From: JBCCTX01 sp964468435
Lineage (GTDB): Bacteria > Bacteroidota > Bacteroidia > J057
Reading direction: 5' to 3'
DNA length: 64,000 bases
NCBI GenBank assembly: GCA_964468435.1
Contig: CAYXVE010000009.1
Coordinates: 1 to 64,000, forward strand
A program made the position numbers and the translations under genes. Shown in pieces: positions 27,227 through 35,719 of this stretch (the first letter of the stretch is position 1; every line of letters starts with the position of its first letter). The notes under the pieces are model-generated. The model was not told where the DNA came from. It ran no database searches and saw only the letters and a list, made by a program, of their open reading frames with translations.

Positions 27227-28024
27227 TTATTGATTGCCGGGATTCTCTTTGGTTTTTTTAGCTGATTTCTTTTTATTATTATCAGTGTTGGTTGTTGATT
27301 TTTTCTGAATTTTTTCCGTCATATGATTTGAATCTTTATCATCCTTCTCTTTTTCTTTCGGAGTTTTAGTTTTCACCTTATCTTTTTTCTGGGATGTATC
27401 TGACTTTTCCTCAGATTTCGCCTCTTTTTCAGGCTTTCCTTCCTTTTTTTCCTGCTTTTGTTCTGTTTCTTTGGTTTTGTCAGCTTTCTTTTTGTCTGTA
27501 TGGGCTTTAGAGGCTTTTTCTTTCTTTATGGAATCTGACTCATCAGCTTTATGGTCTTTTTCCGATTTGGGCTCAGACTTTTCTTGAGCGGTTTCAGAAT
27601 CTTCTGTATCTATTTTTTCCTCATCCGCTTCTGTATTTAAGTCAATATCGTATTTATGGATGATTTCATACCAACTAACCAGTTTTTTGATATTGGAGGG
27701 ATAAACTCTTTCATCGTCGAAGTTCGGGAGTACTTCGCGGAGGAAATTCATCAATTCATTTTTACTGCTTTTTTTGGTGATGGGAAGTTCTCCTCCAAAT
27801 TTTTCCTGAATGCTCTTTAGCACATTGACCAGGGGTTCGCTATCATCGGTAGTGTAGATGCTGACATCCATAATTTTGGAGGCCATCATATTTCCACGGA
27901 CCATTTGTCTTTTTTGTTTTTCGTCGATAGACTCTACGATGATAGCCTTATCATCAGTCTTAACGATTTTGTGTAAACCCGGTGTACCAGTGATAGCGAC
28001 GACATCTTTTATTGAGATACTCAT
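27227..28024 (-). CDS. DUF5606 protein with long charged tail
   Basis: A 265-residue protein. Residues 1-130 match the Bacteroidota DUF5606 domain: IKDVVAITGTPGLHKIV, IVESIDEKQKRQMV, SSKNELMNFLREVLPNFDDE and NIKKLVSWYEIIHKYDI. The remaining half (about 135-265) is a low-complexity, intrinsically disordered stretch of Lys, Glu, Asp, Ser and Thr, nearly without hydrophobic residues. The domain function is not known to me; some homologues carry similar but shorter tails. There is no signal peptide, so it is cytoplasmic. ATG at 28024. It sits in a minus-strand group with the small membrane protein upstream (24 nt gap) and the DUF2231 gene downstream. Confidence 0.85.
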   Translation of the reverse strand: MSISIKDVVAITGTPGLHKIVKTDDKAIIVESIDEKQKRQMVRGNMMASKIMDVSIYTTDDSEPLVNVLKSIQEKFGGELPITKKSSKNELMNFLREVLPNFDDERVYPSNIKKLVSWYEIIHKYDIDLNTEADEEKIDTEDSETAQEKSEPKSEKDHKADESDSIKKEKASKAHTDKKKADKTKETEQKQEKKEGKPEKEAKSEEKSDTSQKKDKVKTKTPKEKEKDDKDSNHMTEKIQKKSTTNTDNNKKKSAKKTKENPGNQ

Positions 28025-28048
28025 AAATTAATGGTGTTTTCTTTTATG

Positions 28049-28438
28049 TCATGCATATTCCAGAAGCCATAGGATGAAAAAAACGGCTGCCGCAATAGCA
28101 GCAAGTGCTGCAAAGAACCACAAAAATCCTGCAAATATACTTAAAACAGCCAATCCCACAGCAGCAGCGACAGATAAAAGTGCCCATCTGAGATAATCAT
28201 CAGAAGTTCCTGTTTGTTTTTCAAAACGCGAGACTTTATCCTTGTGTTTGTTCAGCCAATGTTGGACTTTTATTATTCTTTTATGTTGTTTTTGGTATTT
28301 ACGTACCTCTTTGCGAGATGGTGTGTATGCTTCATGTGCAGACTCCACATGTGTAGCGGGAGAAGCGGCTTCTACTACAGTAGGACAATTGCTTATGCAA
28401 CTAAAAAGCAGTATGAACAGGTAGTATTTTATTCGCAT
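28049..28438 (-). CDS. Small membrane protein, possible lipoprotein
   Basis: A 129-residue protein with an N-terminal signal sequence (RIKYYLFILLFSCISN) whose LFSC is a weak lipobox. A basic, helical middle region follows (KEVRKYQKQHKRIIKVQHW), then two hydrophobic helices at the C-terminus (residues about 85-127, Ala-rich: LLSVAAAVGLAVLSIFAGFL and AALAAIAAAVFFILWLL). Similar small proteins with C-terminal helical pairs occur widely in Bacteroidota, with no known role. ATG at 28438 preferred over a TTG two codons upstream. Confidence 0.7.
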   Translation of the reverse strand: MRIKYYLFILLFSCISNCPTVVEAASPATHVESAHEAYTPSRKEVRKYQKQHKRIIKVQHWLNKHKDKVSRFEKQTGTSDDYLRWALLSVAAAVGLAVLSIFAGFLWFFAALAAIAAAVFFILWLLEYA

Positions 28439-28571
28439 AATCAAGTGTTTCTAATGAAACGCAAAAAGCAAACTATAGGATGTTAGTTGTGCTTAACTTA
28501 TGAATATTTCCTATGATAACTCAAAAATAAGTTATTATACAAATAAAGAAAAAATACAGACATAACGGGTA

Positions 28572-29264
28572 TCAACCAATTCTTGCCATAGCTATACTGG
28601 CAATATAAATGCCAGGTTGATAAGCTGGGTTGTTTAGGATAGCTCTCACACATGCTTCAAGCGTAGCGCCTGTAGTAATGACATCATCAACCAGTAATAT
28701 GTTTTCTGGAAGGTTTACAGGTGGTGTAAAGCTAAATGCAGTCTTCACATTGGACCATCGCTGTGAGCCTGAGAGTTTGGTTTGAGTGAGGGTAAACTTA
28801 TTTCTGGAAAGTATATCTGGGTAAACTGGTAGGGAGAGCTTATGAGCAAGACCTTTTGCAAAGAAATCGGATTGGTTGTATCCGCGGATGATTTTTTTCT
28901 TCCAGTGCAGAGGCACTGCCAGTATAGCATCGAGGTTGTCGATCCATGAACATGAGGCTAGTACTTCTGCGTACATATTTCCTAGGTGTTCTCCAATTTC
29001 TGGCGCATCGTGGTATTTTAGTTGCCTGATCAAATGCTGAAGCCGCCCTTTTTTATCAAAATAGTAGAAGCTCATGGCTCCTTTTATTGGGATCCTTCCA
29101 GCCAGGCGGTAGTAAAGTTCATTCTCCTGCGGAGAGAGGTGAAAGTGCGTTGGTGGTAACTGAGCCAGACAGGTCATGCACACACTTTTTTCCTGAGAAG
29201 TCAGTAAATTTCTGCAGCAATAACATGCTTCATGAACAAATAATGATTTTAAGGCATTAAACAT
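28572..29264 (-). CDS. comF: ComF family phosphoribosyltransferase-like protein
   Basis: A 230-residue protein with an N-terminal Cys4 cluster (CYCC near residue 14, then CMTC near residue 29) and a C-terminal type I phosphoribosyltransferase fold ending in the PRPP-binding motif ILLVDDVITTGAT near residue 190. GYNQSDFFAKGLA near residue 135 is also typical. ComF supports DNA uptake in competent bacteria; in others the role is undefined, and a link to competence here is only inferred from the name. The start is ATG 29264; the frame is open to a TTG at 29324, but that extension lies beyond the conserved N-terminus. Confidence 0.9.
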   Translation of the reverse strand: MFNALKSLFVHEACYCCRNLLTSQEKSVCMTCLAQLPPTHFHLSPQENELYYRLAGRIPIKGAMSFYYFDKKGRLQHLIRQLKYHDAPEIGEHLGNMYAEVLASCSWIDNLDAILAVPLHWKKKIIRGYNQSDFFAKGLAHKLSLPVYPDILSRNKFTLTQTKLSGSQRWSNVKTAFSFTPPVNLPENILLVDDVITTGATLEACVRAILNNPAYQPGIYIASIAMARIG

Positions 29265-29351
29265 GGGACTACTTTTTACAGTATCAAAAAAAGTTGCATT
29301 TTTAAGGGGCAATTTTGCAAACAACCCGTACTACTGGAATGACATCATCAT

Positions 29352-30893
29352 ATGAATAAGCACACACTTTTTGGATTATCTTTTTTCTTTTTTATTTACG
29401 TACTGCAGTCGCCCATTATTGCACAGGAAACAAAAGATACTACCCATCAATCTACAGAAGTTACCCCTTTTTCACCAGATCAACAGCAGGAATACACAGA
29501 AGATTCACATGAGCATGCTTCTCATGGGGATGAATATGGAGAAGATCATGGTACAGGTGAAGAGCATCCCTCACCTGCGGTGTGGTCAGTCTTACCCTTT
29601 GTGGTACTATTGCTATTAATTGCTACAGGCCCCATCTTTTTTGAACACTTCTGGCATCACTACTATAAATATATTGCACCGGCGCTTGGTGTGGTCACGC
29701 TTCTCTATTATGTATTTGTATTGCATAATACGGTGGAACCAGCACATGCTTTATCAGAATACGTATCATTTATCGGGCTACTCGGTCCGTTGTATGTTGC
29801 ATCGGGAGGGATTTTGATTCAGATTGACCGCGATGGTACTCCCATGGTGAATGTCATTCTACTGGTTTTTGGGGCTGTCATAGCCAATATAATCGGTACT
29901 ACAGGAGCTTCTATGCTTTTGATCCGTCCATTCATCAGGTTAAACAGAGACCATTTGCAGGCTTATCACATTGTATTTTTCATTTTTATAATAAGTAATG
30001 TCGGTGGAGCCCTGACCCCCATTGGTGATCCACCCCTGTTTCTGGGGTTTCTGAGAGGGGTTCCTTTTGAATGGACCCTGATTCACGTTACTCCGGAATG
30101 GCTTTTTGGAGTCGTTATACTAGCTACGGTATTCTTTTTCTTTGACAGGAAAAATTATCGTGATCTGGATAAGGCAGAAAGCGTATATTCTGGTAAGATG
30201 GTATTGAAAGGTACCAAGAACTTTTTCTGGCTGGCGATCATAGTTGGAGCGGTATTCCTTGATCCCAATGTTTTTGACTGGGTTCCTGCCATCGAATCAC
30301 ATGGTACCAAATATTCTTTTCTGAGAGAGATCATACAGTTATCGGCGGGGCTAGGCAGTTATGTATTTGCTAACAAGCAGGCACTCAGAGGTAATGAGTT
30401 TACTTTTGAACCCATTAATGAAGTGGTGTTCCTGTTTGCAGGAATATTTTTTGCCATGATGCCAGCATTACAGTTGATCGGAGAATTTGCCGAAAGTCCC
30501 CAGGGAAGGGCGTTCTTCACCGTAGATAGCATGTACTGGATTACGGGAAGTCTGTCCGGGGTATTGGATAACGCACCTACCTATGTGAATTTCCTCTCCG
30601 CATCTTTGGCTAAATTTGGCTTGTCAATAGGTAATATAGAGGATGTGCGTACTTTTGCTGCAGGAACACAAGAGGTGATCACAAAGGATTATTTAAGGGC
30701 AATATCTGTTGCTGCTGTATTTTTTGGGGCAATGACGTATATCGGAAATGGTCCCAACTTTATGGTAAAGGCAATTGCGGAGGAAAGAGGCGTACAGATG
30801 CCTAGCTTCTTCGGATATGTGGTGAAATATAGTCTGGTAATACTCATGCCCATACTATTTCTCACCTGGCTGGTTTTCTTTAAACTCTTTTAA
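29352..30893 (+). CDS. nhaD: NhaD-type sodium:proton antiporter
   Basis: A 513-residue ion transporter with about 12 membrane helices. The signature SNVGGALTPIGDPPLFLGF near residue 216 and GTTGASMLLIRPFIR near residue 182 fit the NhaD/UIT subgroup of the ion transporter superfamily. NhaD exchanges Na+ for H+ at alkaline or saline conditions, in the inner membrane. A signal-like N-terminus (residues 1-24) is followed by a periplasmic His- and acid-rich segment (about 25-75: EDSHEHASHGDEYGEDHG) before the first helix. The 3' end overlaps the convergent kdsB gene by 39 nt. A citrate/arsenite-transporter relative is the alternative, but the motifs favour NhaD. Confidence 0.88.
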   Translation: MNKHTLFGLSFFFFIYVLQSPIIAQETKDTTHQSTEVTPFSPDQQQEYTEDSHEHASHGDEYGEDHGTGEEHPSPAVWSVLPFVVLLLLIATGPIFFEHFWHHYYKYIAPALGVVTLLYYVFVLHNTVEPAHALSEYVSFIGLLGPLYVASGGILIQIDRDGTPMVNVILLVFGAVIANIIGTTGASMLLIRPFIRLNRDHLQAYHIVFFIFIISNVGGALTPIGDPPLFLGFLRGVPFEWTLIHVTPEWLFGVVILATVFFFFDRKNYRDLDKAESVYSGKMVLKGTKNFFWLAIIVGAVFLDPNVFDWVPAIESHGTKYSFLREIIQLSAGLGSYVFANKQALRGNEFTFEPINEVVFLFAGIFFAMMPALQLIGEFAESPQGRAFFTVDSMYWITGSLSGVLDNAPTYVNFLSASLAKFGLSIGNIEDVRTFAAGTQEVITKDYLRAISVAAVFFGAMTYIGNGPNFMVKAIAEERGVQMPSFFGYVVKYSLVILMPILFLTWLVFFKLF

Positions 30894-31619
30894 TTTACGG
30901 AGATCCTGAGGGGTATCGACAGATACTGTTTCCTGAGTAGTAATGCCTACTTTGATACGGTATCCATTCCCCAGCCAGCGAAGTTGTTCGAGTGATTCAG
31001 CTTGCTCGGACACCACCGTCGGCATGTGAGGTATCTGTAGAAGTACAAAGCGCTTAAACCCGTAGATACTGATATGTTTGTAGTAAGGATATGCTTTCAG
31101 CCAGGCTGATTGATTAGATAAATCTCTACAGTAAGGTATTGCTGCTCTGCTGAAATATACTGCATATCCATCTGCTCCCAAGATCACCTTAACGTATTTG
31201 GGATCATTAAGGACTTCCAAATCTTTGATTTCTTTAACCAGCGTAGCCATATCTACTTCCTCAGACTCCTTGAGTATTTGGGCGACCTGATCAATTTGAC
31301 TGGGTTGGACATAGGGTTCATCTCCCTGAATATTGATAAAGTAAGAATAGGCATCTAACTTTTCGGCAATGGTAGCAACCCGTTCTGTTCCACTGGGGAT
31401 GGATGCAGATGTCATCATTGCCTTTCCCCCAAATTGCTCAACCGCGTTAAAAATTCGCTCATCATCCGTTGCAACGATGACATCTGAAAGGAGTTTAGCC
31501 TGTTTTGCCTGTTCATATACCCGCTGTATCATGGGTTTGCCATCAATATCTATGAGAGGTTTGCCGGGAAACCTTGTAGAAGCATATCTGGCTGGAATAA
31601 CTCCGAGTATATTGGTCAT
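30855..31619 (-). CDS. kdsB: 3-deoxy-manno-octulosonate cytidylyltransferase
   Basis: Activates Kdo as CMP-Kdo for lipid A-core assembly. The 254-residue protein starts with the nucleotide-binding motif GVIPARYASTRFPGKPL and includes the family segments VIVATDDERIF near residue 46, QGDEPYVQPSQID near residue 98 and the C-terminal GNGYRIKVGITTQETVSVDT. The size matches the family (about 245-255). Together with gmhA- and lptD-like genes in this window it indicates a normal LPS inner core. It overlaps the nhaD 3' end by 39 nt; both frames are strongly conserved, so the overlap is real. Confidence 0.97.
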   Translation of the reverse strand: MTNILGVIPARYASTRFPGKPLIDIDGKPMIQRVYEQAKQAKLLSDVIVATDDERIFNAVEQFGGKAMMTSASIPSGTERVATIAEKLDAYSYFINIQGDEPYVQPSQIDQVAQILKESEEVDMATLVKEIKDLEVLNDPKYVKVILGADGYAVYFSRAAIPYCRDLSNQSAWLKAYPYYKHISIYGFKRFVLLQIPHMPTVVSEQAESLEQLRWLGNGYRIKVGITTQETVSVDTPQDLRKLKEFKENQPGEK

Positions 31620-31653
31620 AGTCAGTATCTAATTATCTTAGGTAGGTCAATTT

Positions 31654-32247
31654 TTACAACTCCTTGATATATATATTTCTCCAGCGAACCTTAATACTTC
31701 CACCATCATGTATCTGAAGTGCAATACTTCCTTCTGCATCTCCAATTTTCTCATCTTCAAAATCTATACGTTTTTTACCATTAAGCCAGGTCGTAACGCG
31801 GTCGCCATTTACCCTTACTTTCATCGTGTTCCATTCTCCCATTTTGACATCAGGAGACTCTGGATCTGGCTTTATAAGCCATCCTCTTCCATAAGATTCA
31901 TAGATGCCACCCGTATCTTTTCCAGGAGGAGCTACTTCTGCCTGCCAACCACTGATTTTGGTACCATCCAGTGAAGAGCGAAAGAATACACCACTATTTC
32001 CGTCTTTTTCCTGCTTGAATTCTACGGTAAGTATCATATCCTTATAGGTCTTTTCGGTAGCGAGATAGCCATAACCTTTGTCAGGACCATTTTCACAGAC
32101 CAGTTCCCCATCTTCTACATACCATTTTTCAGTACCATGCACCTTCCATCCATCCAGATTGGTACCATTGAAGAGGCTTACTTTTTGTGCCATAGACATT
32201 GTCAGGCTACCCATTAACATCAGAAATAAAAGTGAAAATCGATTCAT
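31654..32247 (-). CDS. Secreted DUF1080 (3-keto-disaccharide hydrolase-like) protein
   Basis: A 197-residue protein with a signal peptide (RFSLLFLMLMGSLTMSMAQ) and a single DUF1080 domain: SLFNGTNLDGWKV near residue 24, YKDMILTVEFKQEKDGNSGV and GEWNTMKVRVNGDRVTTWLN, ending in RWRNIYIKEL. The fold is a concanavalin-like beta-sandwich. The family is now described as 3-keto-disaccharide hydrolases or sugar-binding proteins, often near sugar oxidoreductases, none of which are seen here. It is likely periplasmic or exported. It lies 34 nt upstream of kdsB on the same strand, but no shared function is apparent. Confidence 0.9.
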   Translation of the reverse strand: MNRFSLLFLMLMGSLTMSMAQKVSLFNGTNLDGWKVHGTEKWYVEDGELVCENGPDKGYGYLATEKTYKDMILTVEFKQEKDGNSGVFFRSSLDGTKISGWQAEVAPPGKDTGGIYESYGRGWLIKPDPESPDVKMGEWNTMKVRVNGDRVTTWLNGKKRIDFEDEKIGDAEGSIALQIHDGGSIKVRWRNIYIKEL

Positions 32248-32303
32248 GTATCTTTGTATTTAAATTGTATAATGAAACAACAGGTGTGTAAAATAAGCAT
32301 TTT

Positions 32304-34760
32304 TTAAATCGGGTCCACATCCAGGATGATTCGCAGGGATTTTTGAGGTGCTTGCTCGTAATATTGATCAATATGTTGTTGTATGACGCTTCGCAATTCC
32401 TTTGCAGACACCTTTTTGGAGACTTTTAAGATAAAGTGCATCCGGTAGAGATTTCTGACTCGGGGAACGAGGTTAAATTCTGGTCCCAGCAGGTTTTTCC
32501 CAAAAGAAGGCTTTAGCAGGTTCAACAATCTGAGACTCTCAGCCTCAATGTATTGCCGGTCTCTGTGGTGGATTTCTATGCGGATCAGCCTGGTAAATGG
32601 CGGATAGGCAAGGGGTTTGCGTTCAGGCATTTCTCGTTCGTAAAATTGCTCATAGGGTTTTGAGAGCATGGTAAGTACAATATTGTCTGGCGAAAGGGTC
32701 TGTATGATCACTTTCCCTTTTTTCTGACTTCTTCCTGCCCGGCCACTCACCTGTTTGAGTAGTTGATAAGCACGTTCATAATTTCTGAAGTCGGGAAAGG
32801 AAAGCAGATTATCTGCATTGATCACACCTACCAGTGTCACATTGGCAAAGTCGAGACCCTTGGAGACCATTTGCGTGCCTACGAGTATATCAATCTGGCG
32901 ATTTTCAAATTGCTGAATCAAATGATAGAATCCCATTTTAGAACGGGTAGTATCCAGATCCATTCTTGCAACCGAGGCTTTGGGAAATAATTCCTTGACC
33001 TGCTCTTCGATTTTTTCGGTTCCAACACCAGCTTTTTTCAAGGTATAGTTACCGCAATATTCACATGAATTAAGATTGTAATGGGTATAACCACAATAAT
33101 GGCATCTTAGCTGTTGTTTGCCTTTGTGATAAGTAAGGCTGATATCGCAATTAATACATTGTGGGACGTTGCCACAGGTTTCACAGATCAGATAGGGGGA
33201 GTAGCCCCGGCGATTCTGAAATAAGATAATTTGTTCTTCTTTTTCCAGTCTTTCTGCGATTGCATCACAAAGACGATTGGAGAAAATACCCTGTGTATTC
33301 CCTATCCGTCGTTGGCCACGCATATCGATGATTTCCAATTCTGGTATTCTGGCATTGATAGCCCTTTCATGGAGGGTAATGAGATGGTATTTTCCCTGCT
33401 GGGCATTGGTATAAGATTCAAAAGCTGGTGTAGCAGAACCCAGGATAACCGGGATATTGAGCATTTTACTGTAGTATACAGCAACATCACGAGCGTGATA
33501 TCTAGGGGCTGGTTCGTACTGCTTAAAAGAGTAATCGTGTTCTTCATCTACGACGATCAGTCCTAAGTCCTGGAAAGGAAGAAAAATGGATGAACGCACT
33601 CCGATAATTACGTCATACTCGCTATTTAGGACTTTCAACCATATTTCCACTCTTTCTTGGTCATTAAATTTGCTGTGATAAACGCCTACTTTACTTCCCA
33701 ATTCTGCTTTTACCTTGTCTATGATCTGCTTGGTAAGTGTGATTTCCGGGAGAAGATAGAGCGCTTGTTTTCCCTGTGATACGTATTTTTTGATTTGTTC
33801 TATATAAATATGCGTCTTACCACTACCCGTAATACCGTGAAGCAGAACAGGTACACTGGGTGTTTCCTGATGATGTGCGGTAATCTGATTTATAACCTTC
33901 TGTTGTGCAGGAGTATATGAAATGGATTTTACCTCCTGTTGATATCCATAGAATTCCAGTCTATCTATCTGTATGGGGACTTCCTCGATCAATCCTTTGT
34001 CTATCAGGGCTTTTGCAGTGCTAGCACCTATTTGTAGTTTTTTTAGCGTTTCAGTTTTGGGGAGCATTTTGTCCTGATAGAAGGCAGAGACAATCTGCAT
34101 GAGTAAATTTTCCTGTTGAGGCGCCCGGTTGAGTTCGTCAAATACCTGGCGTAGCGCTTCTTCCTGTGTATAGGGATCCTTGAGTTTGTAATATGTCTTA
34201 TAGCGGGGCTTATATGCTTCTTCTACATGCTGATAGAGTTTGATAAATCCTTGATCCTGAAGTTGTCGAAGACGCGGTACTGGATTCAGGATTTGCCATA
34301 TTTGGGATACTTCTTTGAATGTCAGGACAGGTTGTATAGAAAGAGCTTCGAGGAGAAGGAATATTTTTTCATCAAGTTGAATATTTTCCCAATTCAGACC
34401 TTCCGTCATTTCTATTCGTAGTGTACTCTCAGGTTTCAGACCGGCTGGTAGGGCTGCTTTCAGGACTTCACCTGGTGTACATATATAATAGAAGGCAATC
34501 CATTCAAAGAGTTGTAACTGGATTTCTGTCAACATAGGTGATTCATCCAGGATCTCTTCAATCTTTTTCAGGTTTCTGAGTTTGCTGGGTTGGTTTTCCT
34601 CCGAAATACGACGAATAACTCCTGTGTAAATTTTACTTTTACCAAAATTTACTAACACTCGCTTTCCCATGGCAGCCTGGGAAGCGATTGATTCGTCTAT
34701 TAAATAGTGAAAATTGGATTTCACTGCCAGAGGCAGGATAACTTCTGCAATGATGGCCAA
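32304..34760 (-). CDS. priA: Primosomal protein N' (PriA helicase)
   Basis: Replication-restart helicase that recognises abandoned forks and loads the replisome. The 818-residue protein contains the N-terminal 3'-DNA-binding domain, the Walker A motif GITGSGKTHIY near residue 310, Walker B DEEHD, the motif GSATPAFES, and the zinc region with eight Cys: CETCG, CINCD, CHYCG and CEYCG between about 535 and 575, followed by the C-terminal helicase lobe (ILVGTQMVSKGLDF, QVSGRAGR). The start is TTG at 34760: the in-frame stop is 11 codons upstream with no ATG between, and IAEVILPLAV matches the usual PriA N-terminus. Confidence 0.97.
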   Translation of the reverse strand: MAIIAEVILPLAVKSNFHYLIDESIASQAAMGKRVLVNFGKSKIYTGVIRRISEENQPSKLRNLKKIEEILDESPMLTEIQLQLFEWIAFYYICTPGEVLKAALPAGLKPESTLRIEMTEGLNWENIQLDEKIFLLLEALSIQPVLTFKEVSQIWQILNPVPRLRQLQDQGFIKLYQHVEEAYKPRYKTYYKLKDPYTQEEALRQVFDELNRAPQQENLLMQIVSAFYQDKMLPKTETLKKLQIGASTAKALIDKGLIEEVPIQIDRLEFYGYQQEVKSISYTPAQQKVINQITAHHQETPSVPVLLHGITGSGKTHIYIEQIKKYVSQGKQALYLLPEITLTKQIIDKVKAELGSKVGVYHSKFNDQERVEIWLKVLNSEYDVIIGVRSSIFLPFQDLGLIVVDEEHDYSFKQYEPAPRYHARDVAVYYSKMLNIPVILGSATPAFESYTNAQQGKYHLITLHERAINARIPELEIIDMRGQRRIGNTQGIFSNRLCDAIAERLEKEEQIILFQNRRGYSPYLICETCGNVPQCINCDISLTYHKGKQQLRCHYCGYTHYNLNSCEYCGNYTLKKAGVGTEKIEEQVKELFPKASVARMDLDTTRSKMGFYHLIQQFENRQIDILVGTQMVSKGLDFANVTLVGVINADNLLSFPDFRNYERAYQLLKQVSGRAGRSQKKGKVIIQTLSPDNIVLTMLSKPYEQFYEREMPERKPLAYPPFTRLIRIEIHHRDRQYIEAESLRLLNLLKPSFGKNLLGPEFNLVPRVRNLYRMHFILKVSKKVSAKELRSVIQQHIDQYYEQAPQKSLRIILDVDPI

Positions 34761-34903
34761 ACGGTAAAATTTATGGTGTAATATGTAAAATTAATGAAAA
34801 AATCAATGGTTCATTTCTACAGGGTAAAGATAATATTTGTTTGAATATAGAATTTTGTCAAAAAGATCGTTATTATAAATGAGCTTTTGTAATATTGAGT
34901 GTC

Positions 34904-35647
34904 ATGATAAAAAGGGTAATATTTATCTTATTGTACATTTTAGGTTTTCAACTTGCTTACAGTCAGTTGATCAGAGATGTACGTGCTGAGGTGAAGGATA
35001 CCGAGGGGAGGATCGTGGAAATATCTTACACACTAGAGGACAATATTGCCAATGTGACCGCTTATTACAAAGTAGATTTATATCTGGTATATGGTGAAAA
35101 TGAACGTCAGCTGCTATACAATGTAAATGGGGCTGTAGGAGACAGTATCAGAGTAGGTGTTCACAGAATACTGTGGAAAGCTGATGATGAATTTACCAGA
35201 TTTAAAGGAAATGTGAGATTTGAAATTCGTGCTGTACGAAATTTTATGATATTAAAACCTGATTCAGAAATCACATTGAGACGCGGTAAGAATTATACAT
35301 TTGAATGGTTTGGGGAGGGCAGTACTACGGACACGCTCGTTATGGAATTATATCAATTTAATACTCCGGTAGACACATTAGATGTGATCTGGGGTGAATA
35401 TACCTACACATGGGATATACCCAAAAAGTTGTCTCCGGGAGAGGAGTATCAGTTACGCATAAAGGGTATCAATGATTCGAATATAGATGCATTTAGCGAA
35501 ACATTCAGAATCAAAAGACAATTTCCCGTTTTTCTGCAGATTACTACAGGAGTGTTAGCCGCAGGTATTGGAACGGTGGTGTATTTTATTTTGAACCAGG
35601 AGGAGGAGACAGATTTACCAACCCCTCCACCTCAAGCGATCGAATAA
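34904..35647 (+). CDS. KNH/Kre9-like domain protein with C-terminal membrane anchor
   Basis: A 247-residue exported protein: signal peptide (IKRVIFILLYILGFQLAYSQ), a first beta-rich domain (about 20-115), then a second domain resembling the Ser-Thr-rich GPI-anchored/Kre9-KNH beta-sandwich: MILKPDSEITLRRGKNYTFE near residue 113, WGEYTYTWDIP, LSPGEEYQLRIKGINDS, SETFRI. A single transmembrane helix (ITTGVLAAGIGTVVYFIL, about 211-229) is followed by a short acidic, Pro-rich tail. There is no T9SS tail. It lies 72 nt upstream of the giant propeller gene on the same strand, so the two probably form a unit. ATG 34904 was preferred over a TTG three codons earlier. Family assignment is by pattern. Confidence 0.8.
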   Translation: MIKRVIFILLYILGFQLAYSQLIRDVRAEVKDTEGRIVEISYTLEDNIANVTAYYKVDLYLVYGENERQLLYNVNGAVGDSIRVGVHRILWKADDEFTRFKGNVRFEIRAVRNFMILKPDSEITLRRGKNYTFEWFGEGSTTDTLVMELYQFNTPVDTLDVIWGEYTYTWDIPKKLSPGEEYQLRIKGINDSNIDAFSETFRIKRQFPVFLQITTGVLAAGIGTVVYFILNQEEETDLPTPPPQAIE

Positions 35648-35719
35648 AAGGTGAATTACAGATGATCACACAAACCTGCCCATAAATCCTGCGCTCAGTT
35701 TTATCTCAAAGTGTTACCT

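Noticed and set aside
30855..30893. Overlap of nhaD and kdsB as a sign of a frameshift
   Set aside because: Both C-termini look complete, so a 39-nt convergent overlap is accepted as real.
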